NCBI RefSeq assembly: GCF_017877055.1
Contig: NZ_JAGIPG010000001.1
Span: forward strand, 1,860,001 to 1,924,000
Origin: Neorhizobium galegae
GTDB taxonomy: Bacteria; Pseudomonadota; Alphaproteobacteria; Rhizobiales; Rhizobiaceae
Length of the DNA stretch: 64,000 nt
Reading direction: 5' to 3'
Both the position numbers and the translations under genes were made by a program. This document shows positions 1-8,037 of this stretch, in pieces (position 1 is the stretch's first letter; every line of letters begins with the position of its first letter). The notes beneath the pieces were generated by a model. It saw nothing but the letters and a program-made list of their open reading frames with translations, had not been told where the DNA came from and searched no databases.

Positions 1-549
1 AAGGCATTTTTCGGATCCGTGGTCGGTGCAGTCCTGGCGGCGTCGACGCTGTCTTCTACGGCCTTTGCGCAGGAGCGGCTGTTCGACGAAGTGCGAATCG
101 GCGTTTCCGGTTCCATCCAGAGCAAGAGCACGTTCGAGAAAGGCGCATTCCCGTCCGCCACCGTCTTCTTCGACCCCTTCGACCAGCGCCATGCCCAGAG
201 CTTCATGGACCACATGCTGCGTCCGCGCGTCCATGTCGGCGCGATCGTGTCGACGGCGGGCGAAGCGAGCCAGGTCTTTGCGGGCTTCACCTGGACGGCA
301 CCGATCACCGACAAGATCTTCGTCGATCTCGGCTTCGGCGGCGCCTTCAACAACGGCAACCTCGACAAGCCGAACGACGGTCCGAAGCTCGGCTGCCATG
401 TGCTCTTCCATGAGTCGCTCGGCCTCGGTTACAACATCACCAACAACTGGCGCGTTCTTGCGACCGTCGAGCACTCTTCGAACGCCGATCTGTGCGATCA
501 CAACGACGGCCTCTCCTACGCAGGCATCGCGGTCGGCTACAAGTTCTGA
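1..549 (+). CDS. PagL-like lipid A 3-O-deacylase (acyloxyacyl hydrolase), 5' end outside window
   Basis: Outer-membrane enzyme of the PagL family, expected to remove the 3-O-linked acyl chain of lipid A. The frame is open from base 1; the first in-window start-like codon is GTG at 19, but a Lys and hydrophobic residues precede it, so the real start and the signal-peptide basic end lie upstream. A signal-peptide cleavage site (AFA-Q) falls near bases 61-72. The mature part has the alternating pattern of a beta barrel. The family motif EHSSNA lies at 469-486 with His and Ser in H-x-S spacing, and the protein ends in Phe as barrels often do. The acidic third catalytic residue could not be assigned. 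A strong terminator follows, so it is not co-transcribed with purL. Family call is good; activity is inferred. Confidence 0.82.
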   Translation, partial: KAFFGSVVGAVLAASTLSSTAFAQERLFDEVRIGVSGSIQSKSTFEKGAFPSATVFFDPFDQRHAQSFMDHMLRPRVHVGAIVSTAGEASQVFAGFTWTAPITDKIFVDLGFGGAFNNGNLDKPNDGPKLGCHVLFHESLGLGYNITNNWRVLATVEHSSNADLCDHNDGLSYAGIAVGYKF

Positions 550-575
550 TCCAGATAGTGTATTTTCTAACTGAG

Positions 576-603
576 GCGCCGGTTTTCCGGCGCTTTTTGT
601 TTT
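576..603 (+). terminator. Rho-independent terminator after the PagL-like gene
   Basis: Perfect 7-bp stem GCGCCGG/CCGGCGC with a TTTT loop, followed by a run of five T. It lies 26 bases after the stop codon and separates the gene from purL. Confidence 0.85.
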
Positions 604-709
604 CCGGCCGCAACGCGGTAGTGCTGCATAGCAGTATTTTCCTGTCGCGCCGCTTAACGACATAGGTTAAAGAGCGCCAAGAGCTTGGCCCTTCAATCCA
701 GAGAAGATC

Positions 710-2917
710 ATGACCATTCCGAACAGTATCGCGATCACCCCCGAACTCGTCGCCTCGCATGGCCTGAAGCCCGACGAATATCAGCGGATTCTCGATCTGA
801 TCGGTCGTGAGCCAACTTTCACGGAACTCGGCATCTTCTCGGCCATGTGGAACGAACACTGCTCCTACAAATCCTCCAAGAAGTGGCTGCGAACGCTGCC
901 GACCAAGGGGCCGCGCGTCATCCAAGGGCCAGGCGAGAATGCCGGCGTCGTCGACATCGACGATGGCGATTGCGTCGTCTTCAAGATGGAGAGCCACAAC
1001 CACCCGTCCTATATCGAGCCCTACCAGGGCGCCGCGACGGGTGTCGGCGGCATCCTGCGTGACGTCTTCACGATGGGCGCCCGCCCGATCGCGGCGATGA
1101 ACGCGCTGCGCTTCGGTGCGCCCGATCACCCGAAAACCAAGCATCTTGTGTCCGGCGTCGTTGCCGGCGTCGGCGGTTACGGCAATTCCTTCGGTGTGCC
1201 GACGGTCGGCGGCGAAGTGGAGTTCGATCCGCGCTACAACGGCAATATCCTGGTCAATGCGTTTGCGGCCGGGCTTGCCAAGTCCAACGCGATCTTCCTG
1301 TCGGAAGCCAAGGGCGTCGGTCTGCCGGTCGTCTATCTCGGCGCCAAGACCGGCCGCGACGGTGTCGGCGGAGCCACGATGGCATCAGCCGAATTCGACG
1401 AATCCATCGAGGAGAAGCGCCCGACCGTTCAGGTCGGCGACCCCTTCACCGAAAAGTGCCTGCTGGAAGCCTGCCTCGAACTGATGGCGACCGGCGCGGT
1501 GATCGCCATCCAGGACATGGGTGCCGCCGGTCTCACCTGCTCGGCCGTCGAAATGGGTGCCAAGGGCGATCTCGGCATCGAACTCGACCTCGACAAGGTG
1601 CCGGTGCGCGAGGACCGGATGACGGCCTACGAAATGATGCTGTCGGAAAGCCAGGAGCGCATGCTCATGGTGCTGCAGCCGGAAAAGGAAGATCAGGCCA
1701 AGGCGATCTTCGTCAAGTGGGGCCTCGATTTCGCCATCGTCGGCAAGACCACCGACGACCTGCGCTTCCGCGTCCTGCATCAGGGCGAAGAAGTCGCCGA
1801 CCTGCCGATCAAGGATCTCGGCGACCAGGCCCCGGAATACGATCGGCCGTGGGTCCAGTCGAGTGTTCGTGCGCCCCTGCCCGCCTCGCAGGTCGCGGCA
1901 CCCGCTGACTATAACCAAGCCTTGTTGAAGCTCATCGGTTCGGCCAACCAGTCCAGCCGCCGCTGGGTCTGGGAGCAGTATGACACGCTGATCCAGGGCA
2001 ATTCGCTGCAGCGCCCGGGCGGCGATGCCGGCGTCGTGCGTATCGAGACCCATCCAACCAAGGCACTCGCCTTCTCCTCCGACGTCACTCCGCGTTATGT
2101 CGAGGCCGATCCGTTCGAAGGCGGCAAGCAGGCGGTCGCCGAATGCTGGCGCAATATCGTCGCTACCGGCGCCGAGCCGCTCGCGGCCACCGACAACCTC
2201 AATTTCGGCAATCCGGAAAAGCCGGAAATCATGGGCCAGCTGGTCGGCGCCATCAAGGGCATCGGCGAGGCCTGCAGGGCGCTCGATTTCCCGATCGTTT
2301 CCGGCAACGTGTCGCTCTACAACGAGACCAACGGCGTCGCAATCCTGCCGACCCCGACGATTGCCGGCGTCGGCCTGCTGCCCGACTGGCAGAAGATGGC
2401 GAAGATCGGTTCTGCCAATGACGGCGACAAGCTGATCATGATCGGCACTGACGGCAGCCATCTCGGCTCGTCGGTCTATCTGCGCGACATTCTCGACACG
2501 ATCGACGGCCCGGCCCCGGAAGTCGATCTGAAGGCCGAGCGCCGCAACGGCGATTTCGTCCGTTCGCTCATCCGCAATGGCCAGGTGACGGCCTGCCACG
2601 ACATTTCCTCGGGCGGCCTTGCGATCACGCTTGCCGAAATGGCGATGGCGTCGGCCAAGGGCATGAAGGTCAGCCTCAAGGAACAGCGCGGCCCGGCGCA
2701 CGGGCTGTTGTTTGGCGAAGACCAGGCCCGCTACGTGATCGCAGTACCGGCCGATCTCGCCAATTTCGTGCAGGCGAATGCCGAAGGCGCGGGTGTGCCC
2801 TTCCGCACGCTCGGTACGGTCGCGGGCGACAGCCTCGTGGTCGACGACCTCGTCAACGTTGCGGTCTTGCAGCTCACGGAGGCGCACGAAAGCTGGTTCC
2901 CGGCCTTCATGGCCTGA
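710..2917 (+). CDS. purL: Phosphoribosylformylglycinamidine synthase, large subunit PurL
   Basis: Catalyses the ATP-dependent conversion of FGAR to FGAM in de novo purine synthesis, cytoplasmic. At 735 residues it is the small-type PurL that works with separate PurS and PurQ subunits; neither is in this window. Two AIRS/PurM-like halves are visible: residues about 65-370 and about 430-715. The signature [20 protein letters not shown] starts at about residue 94 and lies in the nucleotide/Mg binding region. The ATG at 710 is preceded by GAGAAG. The promoter must lie in the 107 bases after the upstream terminator, so it looks like a single transcription unit. Confidence 0.97.
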   Translation: MTIPNSIAITPELVASHGLKPDEYQRILDLIGREPTFTELGIFSAMWNEHCSYKSSKKWLRTLPTKGPRVIQGPGENAGVVDIDDGDCVVFKMESHNHPSYIEPYQGAATGVGGILRDVFTMGARPIAAMNALRFGAPDHPKTKHLVSGVVAGVGGYGNSFGVPTVGGEVEFDPRYNGNILVNAFAAGLAKSNAIFLSEAKGVGLPVVYLGAKTGRDGVGGATMASAEFDESIEEKRPTVQVGDPFTEKCLLEACLELMATGAVIAIQDMGAAGLTCSAVEMGAKGDLGIELDLDKVPVREDRMTAYEMMLSESQERMLMVLQPEKEDQAKAIFVKWGLDFAIVGKTTDDLRFRVLHQGEEVADLPIKDLGDQAPEYDRPWVQSSVRAPLPASQVAAPADYNQALLKLIGSANQSSRRWVWEQYDTLIQGNSLQRPGGDAGVVRIETHPTKALAFSSDVTPRYVEADPFEGGKQAVAECWRNIVATGAEPLAATDNLNFGNPEKPEIMGQLVGAIKGIGEACRALDFPIVSGNVSLYNETNGVAILPTPTIAGVGLLPDWQKMAKIGSANDGDKLIMIGTDGSHLGSSVYLRDILDTIDGPAPEVDLKAERRNGDFVRSLIRNGQVTACHDISSGGLAITLAEMAMASAKGMKVSLKEQRGPAHGLLFGEDQARYVIAVPADLANFVQANAEGAGVPFRTLGTVAGDSLVVDDLVNVAVLQLTEAHESWFPAFMA

Positions 2918-3069
2918 TACCCGGACCAACGTATCGGGGCGATTTGCCGCGGTCCAGGGATCGCGGTTTATCTGCACGCGTGAACAAACGTGAAGCGCAA
3001 GGGATTGATGGACTCGGGCTGTCCGGGTAAGCATCGCTGTTTTCTGACATAGGAACTAAGCGCGCAAAA

Positions 3070-3753
3070 ATGCTTATGCCGATTTTGACCTGGTTGAGGT
3101 CATCGGGCCCGGCCTGGCACTACAGGCGCATCTGGCTCGATGCATTGATCATCACCCTTTGCCTGAACGTTCTGGCCTGGATGATTTTTTCGAAGATGGG
3201 GATGACCACCCACGACATCTTCGATGAGGATGGCCCCATCGAAGACCTTCAGTCTGCATCGCTTGCCATCACCGCCCTCTTTGCCGTGATGGCGGCCTTG
3301 GGGACGAGGATACTTGCGCGTTTCGTCGCAATTACGACGGCCTGCATCTCCGTCGTCTTCTTCATGCGCGAGATGCCAGTATGCCGTGGAAGTATGACAG
3401 TTTATTGTGTGTCGAAGACATGGCTGCCGATTATTATCGCCGCTGCTGTTCTCGTCCTGCTGATTGCGACCATCGTGTTCGAATACCGTCACAGAGGCGG
3501 CATCCTGCGGGCCATTCATCCGCGCCTTTCCTGGCCGCTGGGCCTGGTTGCCGCCGTTCTCGCCTGCAGCCAGCTTGCCGAGCATTTCGACATTGTCGTG
3601 ATGGAGGAGAGCATTGAATCCTACGGTTTCATGATCCTGACCCTGAGTTCCGTCTGGCTTTTCCGCTTCTCCCGCACGCAGCACCTTCCACCGCTCAGAA
3701 CCCGAGCCAAAGCCAGCCTCCATAAGATGAAACACGTATTCTTGCACCATTGA
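3070..3753 (+). CDS. Uncharacterised integral membrane protein
   Basis: Unknown function. 227 residues with about six hydrophobic segments (roughly 25-43, 62-82, 84-104, 120-140, 155-172, 182-200) and basic ends. Acidic, polar stretches sit at segment borders: DEDGPIEDLQSAS before helix 2 and MEESIESYG before the last helix. Glu/Asp at membrane edges recurs in this kind of protein and may mark a site of function. An AGGAA lies about 15 bases before ATG 3070; the ATG at 3076 is an alternative. It stands alone between purL and bolA. No signal peptide or known domain was recognised. Confidence 0.7.
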   Translation: MLMPILTWLRSSGPAWHYRRIWLDALIITLCLNVLAWMIFSKMGMTTHDIFDEDGPIEDLQSASLAITALFAVMAALGTRILARFVAITTACISVVFFMREMPVCRGSMTVYCVSKTWLPIIIAAAVLVLLIATIVFEYRHRGGILRAIHPRLSWPLGLVAAVLACSQLAEHFDIVVMEESIESYGFMILTLSSVWLFRFSRTQHLPPLRTRAKASLHKMKHVFLHH

Positions 3754-3860
3754 GGCGGAGCTCTTCGATCCAGCTTTGACCGGAGAGCAGCTTTGAGGCA
3801 GTGTATCCTGACAAAAGGTTCCGCGGTTTTGAGTCCCGCGGAGAGAAAAGGGATGACGTC

Positions 3861-4097
3861 ATGGCTATGAGACCCGGTGAAATCGAAGACCTGATCAAGG
3901 CCGGCATTCCCGGTGCCAAGGTCACCATCCGGGATCTTGCCGGCGACGGCGACCACTATGCCGCGGAAGTGGTGGCGGAAGCGTTCCGGGGGAAAAGCCG
4001 GGTGCAGCAGCACCAGATGGTCTACGAGGCTCTGAAGGGCAATATGGGCGGCGTTCTGCATGCGCTGGCATTGCAGACTTCGGCTCCGGCGGAGTGA
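3861..4097 (+). CDS. bolA: BolA/IbaG family protein
   Basis: Small BolA-fold protein (78 residues from this start) that normally pairs with a CGFS monothiol glutaredoxin through a shared [2Fe-2S] cluster and acts in iron-sulfur trafficking. The start ATG 3861 gives MAMRPGEIEDLIK and the usual length; it has AAAAGGGA just upstream, whereas the open frame reaching back to 3801 would add 20 atypical residues. The conserved C-terminal pattern around H-Q-M-V-Y-E-A-L, typical of the family, is present. It is followed after 3 bases by a small basic gene and then by grxD, its likely partner. Confidence 0.92.
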   Translation: MAMRPGEIEDLIKAGIPGAKVTIRDLAGDGDHYAAEVVAEAFRGKSRVQQHQMVYEALKGNMGGVLHALALQTSAPAE

Positions 4098-4100
4098 GCG

Positions 4101-4349
4101 ATGGCTGACCTGATCAAGGAGATCGTTACCGGCCTCGTCGAAACTGCCCTGAAGGAACTTCTCGGCAAGTCGCATGGCCGCACACCGGCCAAACGCAAGA
4201 AGCGGCAGATCCGCTCGGCCACGACCGGACGTTTCGCCAAGAAGACCGTACACACCAAGGCCACAAGCAGCCGTGCGGCGAAGCCGGCGACGAAACAGGT
4301 GAGCCGCCGGCGCACGACGGCAAGCCGCAGCAAGCAGCGCAGCCGGTGA
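4101..4349 (+). CDS. Small Lys/Arg-rich protein between bolA and grxD
   Basis: Function not known. 82 residues: an amphipathic helical N-terminus (about residues 1-22) followed by a highly basic, Ser/Thr/Ala-rich tail. It starts 3 bases after the bolA stop, with GGAG overlapping the end of bolA, so translation is probably coupled. The stretch around TTGRF-KK resembles a motif seen in small basic proteins of many Proteobacteria, but I cannot assign a family. The charge would suit nucleic-acid or ribosome binding; that is inference only. The gene is plausible because of position, ribosome site and codon use. Confidence 0.72.
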   Translation: MADLIKEIVTGLVETALKELLGKSHGRTPAKRKKRQIRSATTGRFAKKTVHTKATSSRAAKPATKQVSRRRTTASRSKQRSR

Positions 4350-4357
4350 CCCCGATG

Positions 4358-4374
4358 TACCCGGCTTCCGGGTA
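4358..4374 (+). terminator. Hairpin after the bolA operon, weak terminator
   Basis: Perfect 7-bp stem TACCCGG/CCGGGTA with CTT loop, 9 bases after the stop codon, but no T run follows. It could be a transcript-stabilising hairpin rather than a terminator. Confidence 0.35.
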
Positions 4375-4505
4375 GACGGCAGCGATGCTAAGCAATAAGC
4401 AGCGTTCCTGCGGACTATTCCGCTGGAATTCCCGATGCCACATTGCTATTTAAGGGAAATGACGCAGCGCAGCGGCCCTTGAAACCGCATGTGAAAGGAT
4501 AGGAC

Positions 4506-4841
4506 ATGAGCGGAATTACCGATTTTATCGCCAACGAAGTGAAGACCAATGACGTGGTTCTCTTCATGAAGGGCACCCCGCAGTTCCCGCAGTGTGGTTT
4601 CTCGGGCCAGGTCGTGCAGATTCTCGACTATCTCGGCCTGGACTACAAGGGCGTCAACGTCCTCGCCGATGCGGAAATCCGCCAGGGCATCAAGGACTAT
4701 TCCAACTGGCCGACCATTCCGCAGCTTTACGTCAAGGGCGAGTTCATCGGCGGTTGCGATATCGTCCGCGAGATGTTCCAATCCGGCGAACTGCAGACTC
4801 ATCTGCAGGAACAGGGCATCAGCGTCCGCGGCGCGGCCTGA
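4506..4841 (+). CDS. grxD: Monothiol glutaredoxin Grx4/GrxD family
   Basis: CGFS-type glutaredoxin (111 residues) that carries a bridging [2Fe-2S] cluster and hands it on, usually as a complex with BolA. The active-site CGFS starts at Cys30; the later TIPQLYV and GGCD motifs of the glutathione-binding groove are present. ATG 4506 follows AAAGGATAGGAC. Its place beside bolA supports the BolA-Grx partnership. It has its own upstream region of about 150 bases, so it may have a separate promoter. Confidence 0.96.
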   Translation: MSGITDFIANEVKTNDVVLFMKGTPQFPQCGFSGQVVQILDYLGLDYKGVNVLADAEIRQGIKDYSNWPTIPQLYVKGEFIGGCDIVREMFQSGELQTHLQEQGISVRGAA

Positions 4842-4883
4842 GATTTTCCGGGCTCCGGCCCGGGATTTTTAGAAGACATTTTC

Positions 4884-4908
4884 AAGGCGCCGCCCCCAAC
4901 GGCGCCTT
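4884..4908 (+). terminator. Hairpin after grxD
   Basis: Stem AAGGCGCC/GGCGCCTT with a 9-base loop, followed by a short, broken T tract (TTTC...TTGTTTT). It is moderately convincing as an intrinsic terminator. Confidence 0.5.
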
Positions 4909-4931
4909 TCACGTTGTTTTAGGAAACTGCT

Positions 4932-6179
4932 GTGACCAATTCTTCACAACCGGCCCCGGCCCGCCTGCGCGGCATGGGTCGGGTCGAATTCATCGCGATG
5001 ATGGCGATGCTGATGGCCATCAATTCGCTTGCCATCGACATCATGCTCCCCGGCCTGCAGGAAATCGGCGCCTCGCTCGGCGTCGTCAATGAAAACCATC
5101 GGCAATATGTCGTTTCGGCCTATCTCTTCGGCCTCGGCGCCGCGCAGATCATCTATGGATCGATCTCCGACCGTTTCGGTCGCAGGAACCCGATGCTCTT
5201 CGGCCTCGGCCTCTATTTCGTCTGCGCGGTCGGCGCCGTCATCGCGCCATCATTCGGAGCGCTGCTGGTCCTTCGCTTCATCCAGGGTGCAGGAGCGGCC
5301 GCAACCCGGGTGATTTCCATTTCGATCGTGCGCGACGTATACGGTGGCCGCGCCATGGCGGAAGTCATGTCGCTGATCATGATGGTCTTCATGGTCGTGC
5401 CGGTCATCGCGCCGGCCACGGGCCAGGTCATCATGCTGTTCGGCAACTGGCACCTGATCTTCGTGTTCATGGCAGTCGCCTCGCTCTGTATCGGCTTCTG
5501 GATGTATTCGCGCCTTCCGGAAACGCTTGATCCGGCCGATGTGCGTCCCTTCACCATTTCCTCGATTTTGCACGCCTTCCAGATGGTTCTGACCAATCGT
5601 CTCGCCCTCTGCTACACGATTGCCAGTACATTCATTTTCGGCGCCATGTTCGGCTTCATCAATTCGGCCCAACAGATTTATGTCGGGATCTACGACGTGG
5701 GCGTCTGGTTTCCGCTGGTCTTCGCCTGCGTGGCGGTGTTCATGTCTGCCGCATCCTTCCTGAACGCCCGGTTTGTCGGGCGCTTCGGCATGCGGCGCCT
5801 TTCGCACGGCTCGCTGCTTGGCTTTATCGGCATCACATTCGTCTGGATGCTCGTGCAGATCTTCGGGCCTCAACCCATGCCGCTCGTGATCTTCATCGTG
5901 TTTTTCGGGCTTGCCATGTTCCAGTTCGGCTGGATCGGCTCGAACTTCAATTCGCTCGCCATGGAGCCGCTCGGCCATGTCGCCGGAACGGCGTCCGCCG
6001 TGCTCGGCTTCATGAGCACAGTCGGGGGCGCGCTGATCGGCGTCGCGATCGGCCAGGCCTTCAACGGTACGGCACTGCCCCTGGTCGCAGGCTTCTTCAC
6101 CGTCTCGATCATCGGACTGATCTTCGTGCTGATCGCCGAAAAGGGAAAACTCTTCCAGCCGCATAATCCGAAGATCTGA
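4932..6179 (+). CDS. Bcr/CflA-type MFS multidrug efflux transporter
   Basis: Twelve-helix major facilitator of the DHA1 Bcr/CflA family, inner membrane, probably a drug/proton antiporter. 415 residues. The first helix carries the family pattern M-A-I-N-S-L-A-I-D-I-M-L-P-G-L. The A motif between helices 2 and 3 reads YGSISDRFGRR. The start is GTG at 4932 with AGGAAA at the correct distance; no ATG in frame fits as well. Substrate unknown. It is monocistronic, between two terminators. Confidence 0.9.
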   Translation: MTNSSQPAPARLRGMGRVEFIAMMAMLMAINSLAIDIMLPGLQEIGASLGVVNENHRQYVVSAYLFGLGAAQIIYGSISDRFGRRNPMLFGLGLYFVCAVGAVIAPSFGALLVLRFIQGAGAAATRVISISIVRDVYGGRAMAEVMSLIMMVFMVVPVIAPATGQVIMLFGNWHLIFVFMAVASLCIGFWMYSRLPETLDPADVRPFTISSILHAFQMVLTNRLALCYTIASTFIFGAMFGFINSAQQIYVGIYDVGVWFPLVFACVAVFMSAASFLNARFVGRFGMRRLSHGSLLGFIGITFVWMLVQIFGPQPMPLVIFIVFFGLAMFQFGWIGSNFNSLAMEPLGHVAGTASAVLGFMSTVGGALIGVAIGQAFNGTALPLVAGFFTVSIIGLIFVLIAEKGKLFQPHNPKI

Positions 6180-6195
6180 GATACAGTCCCCAACG

Positions 6196-6223
6196 AAAAA
6201 GGCCGGAGCGATCCGGCCTTTTT
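6196..6223. terminator. Bidirectional terminator between MFS gene and convergent phosphatase gene
   Basis: 11-bp stem AAAAAGGCCGG/CCGGCCTTTTT with a 6-base loop. The A run on one side and T run on the other let it serve both converging genes. Confidence 0.85.
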
Positions 6224-6241
6224 CTTGTCGGTGGTGTTGTT

Positions 6242-7066
6242 TCAGTGGCCGATGATCTCGTGGCGCAGCATCTGCCAGCTTTCCTTGTCGGTGGCGAGCA
6301 GCAGGCCCCCGTCGACATGGTGCGGCATATAGGGCGAACCGTCGAAGCGCGCCACGTAACCGCCCGCCTCCGTGCCGATCAGCGTGCCGGCCAGATGGTC
6401 CCAGGGCATCAGCTTGTTGTAGAGCACGAACTGCACGTGCCCACCGGCAAAGGTGCGGTATTCATGGGCCGAGCAGCGATAGTTGGCGAAGAACCGGACC
6501 TTGGCGAGATTGCCAAGGATCCGCTCCCGCTCGCCGCCGAAGAAATATCCGGGCGACGCCATGCCGATCATGGCTTCTATCGGCCGGGCGTCGGCGACCG
6601 AAAGCCGGATCGCCTCGCCGTCAGGCCGCCTCATGAACGCGCCGGCGCCCCTTTCCGCCATGACCCAGTCGTCGCCCATCGGATCGTAGATGATGCCGGC
6701 GACCGTCTCGCCCTTCCAGACGACCGAGGCCATGACGCCGAAGGCCGGGATGCCGGAAGCGAAATTGAACGTGCCGTCGACCGGATCGACGACCACCGCG
6801 AATTCCGCATCGGCGAGCTTGGCGAGCAGCGACGGATCGGCCGCCACCGATTCCTCGCCGACGAAGAGCGCACCGGGCGCAAAGGCCTCCAGCTCCCGGC
6901 GGATCATCCGCTCGGCGGCCTCGTCGGCCTCGGTTACCAGGTCGGACGGCTCGCTCTTTGAACGGACATCGCCGCTGCCGAGCCGCCGGAAACGCGGCAG
7001 GATTTCGGCCTTGGCGGCAAGGCGCAGAAGATCGGCAAGCTTCGTGATGTCGAGCGGAAGGGTCAT
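6242..7066 (-). CDS. Inositol monophosphatase family phosphatase
   Basis: Mg-dependent, Li-sensitive phosphatase fold. The metal-binding signatures are all present: GEES around residue 71, DPVDGT at 94-99, and WDHLAGTLIGTEAGG from residue 222. 274 residues. The family covers inositol-1-phosphatase, histidinol phosphatase and PAP (3'-phosphoadenosine 5'-phosphate) phosphatase; sequence alone does not settle the substrate here. It lies 51 bases downstream of ttcA on the same strand and may be co-transcribed with it. Confidence 0.88.
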   Translation of the reverse strand: MTLPLDITKLADLLRLAAKAEILPRFRRLGSGDVRSKSEPSDLVTEADEAAERMIRRELEAFAPGALFVGEESVAADPSLLAKLADAEFAVVVDPVDGTFNFASGIPAFGVMASVVWKGETVAGIIYDPMGDDWVMAERGAGAFMRRPDGEAIRLSVADARPIEAMIGMASPGYFFGGERERILGNLAKVRFFANYRCSAHEYRTFAGGHVQFVLYNKLMPWDHLAGTLIGTEAGGYVARFDGSPYMPHHVDGGLLLATDKESWQMLRHEIIGH

Positions 7067-7117
7067 GACAACGGTCTCTTGGGGGATTGGTACGTGAAGG
7101 CGGGGTTCGAGAGGAAT

Positions 7118-7984
7118 TCAGAGGCTTTGAACGGCTTGCAGGCCGGAGAAATCGAAGAGTTTCGGATCAAGCAGGTGCGACGGGTTCACGTGGCCGAGTG
7201 CGCGCAACATCGTATCCTTGCGGCCCGGCATGCGCGCCTCGATGTCGGCAAGCATCGCCTTCATCGCATTGCGCTGCAGGCCATCCTGCGAGCCGCAGAG
7301 ATCACACGGGATGATCGGGAACTGCATGGCGGCGGCGAATTTCGCCAGATCGTCCTCGGCGCAATAGGCGAGCGGCCTCAGCACCATCACATTGCCTTCG
7401 TCGTTCAACAGCTTGGCCGGCATGCCGGCAAGCCTGCCACCGTGGAAGAAATTCATGAAGAAGGTCTCGAGGATATCTTCGCGGTGGTGGCCGAGCACCA
7501 AGGCGTCACAGCCCTCTTCGCGGGCGATGCGGTAAAGGTTGCCGCGCCGCAGCCTTGAACAGAGCGAGCAATAGGTGGCGCCTTCCGGCACCTTTTCCTT
7601 CACGATCGAATAGGTATCGCGATATTCGATGCGGTGCTTCACGCCGATCGAGGCGAGGTATTCCGGCAATATATGCTTCGGGAAGTTCGGCTGGCCCTGG
7701 TCGAGATTGCAGGCAATCAGCTCGACTGGCAGCAGGCCGCGCCATTGCAGGTCGAGCAGCACGGCGAGCAGCGAATAGGAATCCTTGCCGCCGGACAGGC
7801 CGACCAGCCAGCGCTTCTGGCCATTCAGCATGCCGAAATCATCGAAGGCCTGGCGGACCTGCCGGAGCAGGCGCTTGCGCAGCTTGTTGAACGAGACGGA
7901 ACTCGGCGCGTCCCGAAAGAGCGCAGGCACGAGGCCGTTTTCGACCTCGTCCAGTTCGTCGTCGATCTTGGCCATCACGCCCAT
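7118..7984 (-). CDS. ttcA: tRNA 2-thiocytidine(32) synthetase TtcA
   Basis: Thiolates cytidine 32 of certain tRNAs using ATP and an oxygen-sensitive [4Fe-4S] cluster. 288 residues. The PP-loop SGGKDS is at 64-69; the first CxxC is C139/C142 and the second is C227/C230, which match the cluster and catalytic cysteines of the family. ATG at 7984 is chosen; the next ATG (three codons on) is equally possible. It follows alaS by 53 bases, with a hairpin in between. Confidence 0.95.
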   Translation of the reverse strand: MGVMAKIDDELDEVENGLVPALFRDAPSSVSFNKLRKRLLRQVRQAFDDFGMLNGQKRWLVGLSGGKDSYSLLAVLLDLQWRGLLPVELIACNLDQGQPNFPKHILPEYLASIGVKHRIEYRDTYSIVKEKVPEGATYCSLCSRLRRGNLYRIAREEGCDALVLGHHREDILETFFMNFFHGGRLAGMPAKLLNDEGNVMVLRPLAYCAEDDLAKFAAAMQFPIIPCDLCGSQDGLQRNAMKAMLADIEARMPGRKDTMLRALGHVNPSHLLDPKLFDFSGLQAVQSL

Positions 7985-8003
7985 TGGTCTTCCTTTGAAA
8001 CCG

Positions 8004-8024
8004 AAAAGCGGGCAATGCCCGCTT
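8004..8024 (-). terminator. Terminator of alaS
   Basis: On the minus strand, stem AAGCGGGC/GCCCGCTT with a 3-base loop followed by TTTT. It lies just after the alaS stop and may attenuate read-through into ttcA. Confidence 0.6.
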
Positions 8025-8037
8025 CCGGTGTTTGACG

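Noticed and set aside
1385..3034. A 549-codon open frame antisense to purL
   Set aside because: It mirrors purL codon bias and has no recognisable domain.
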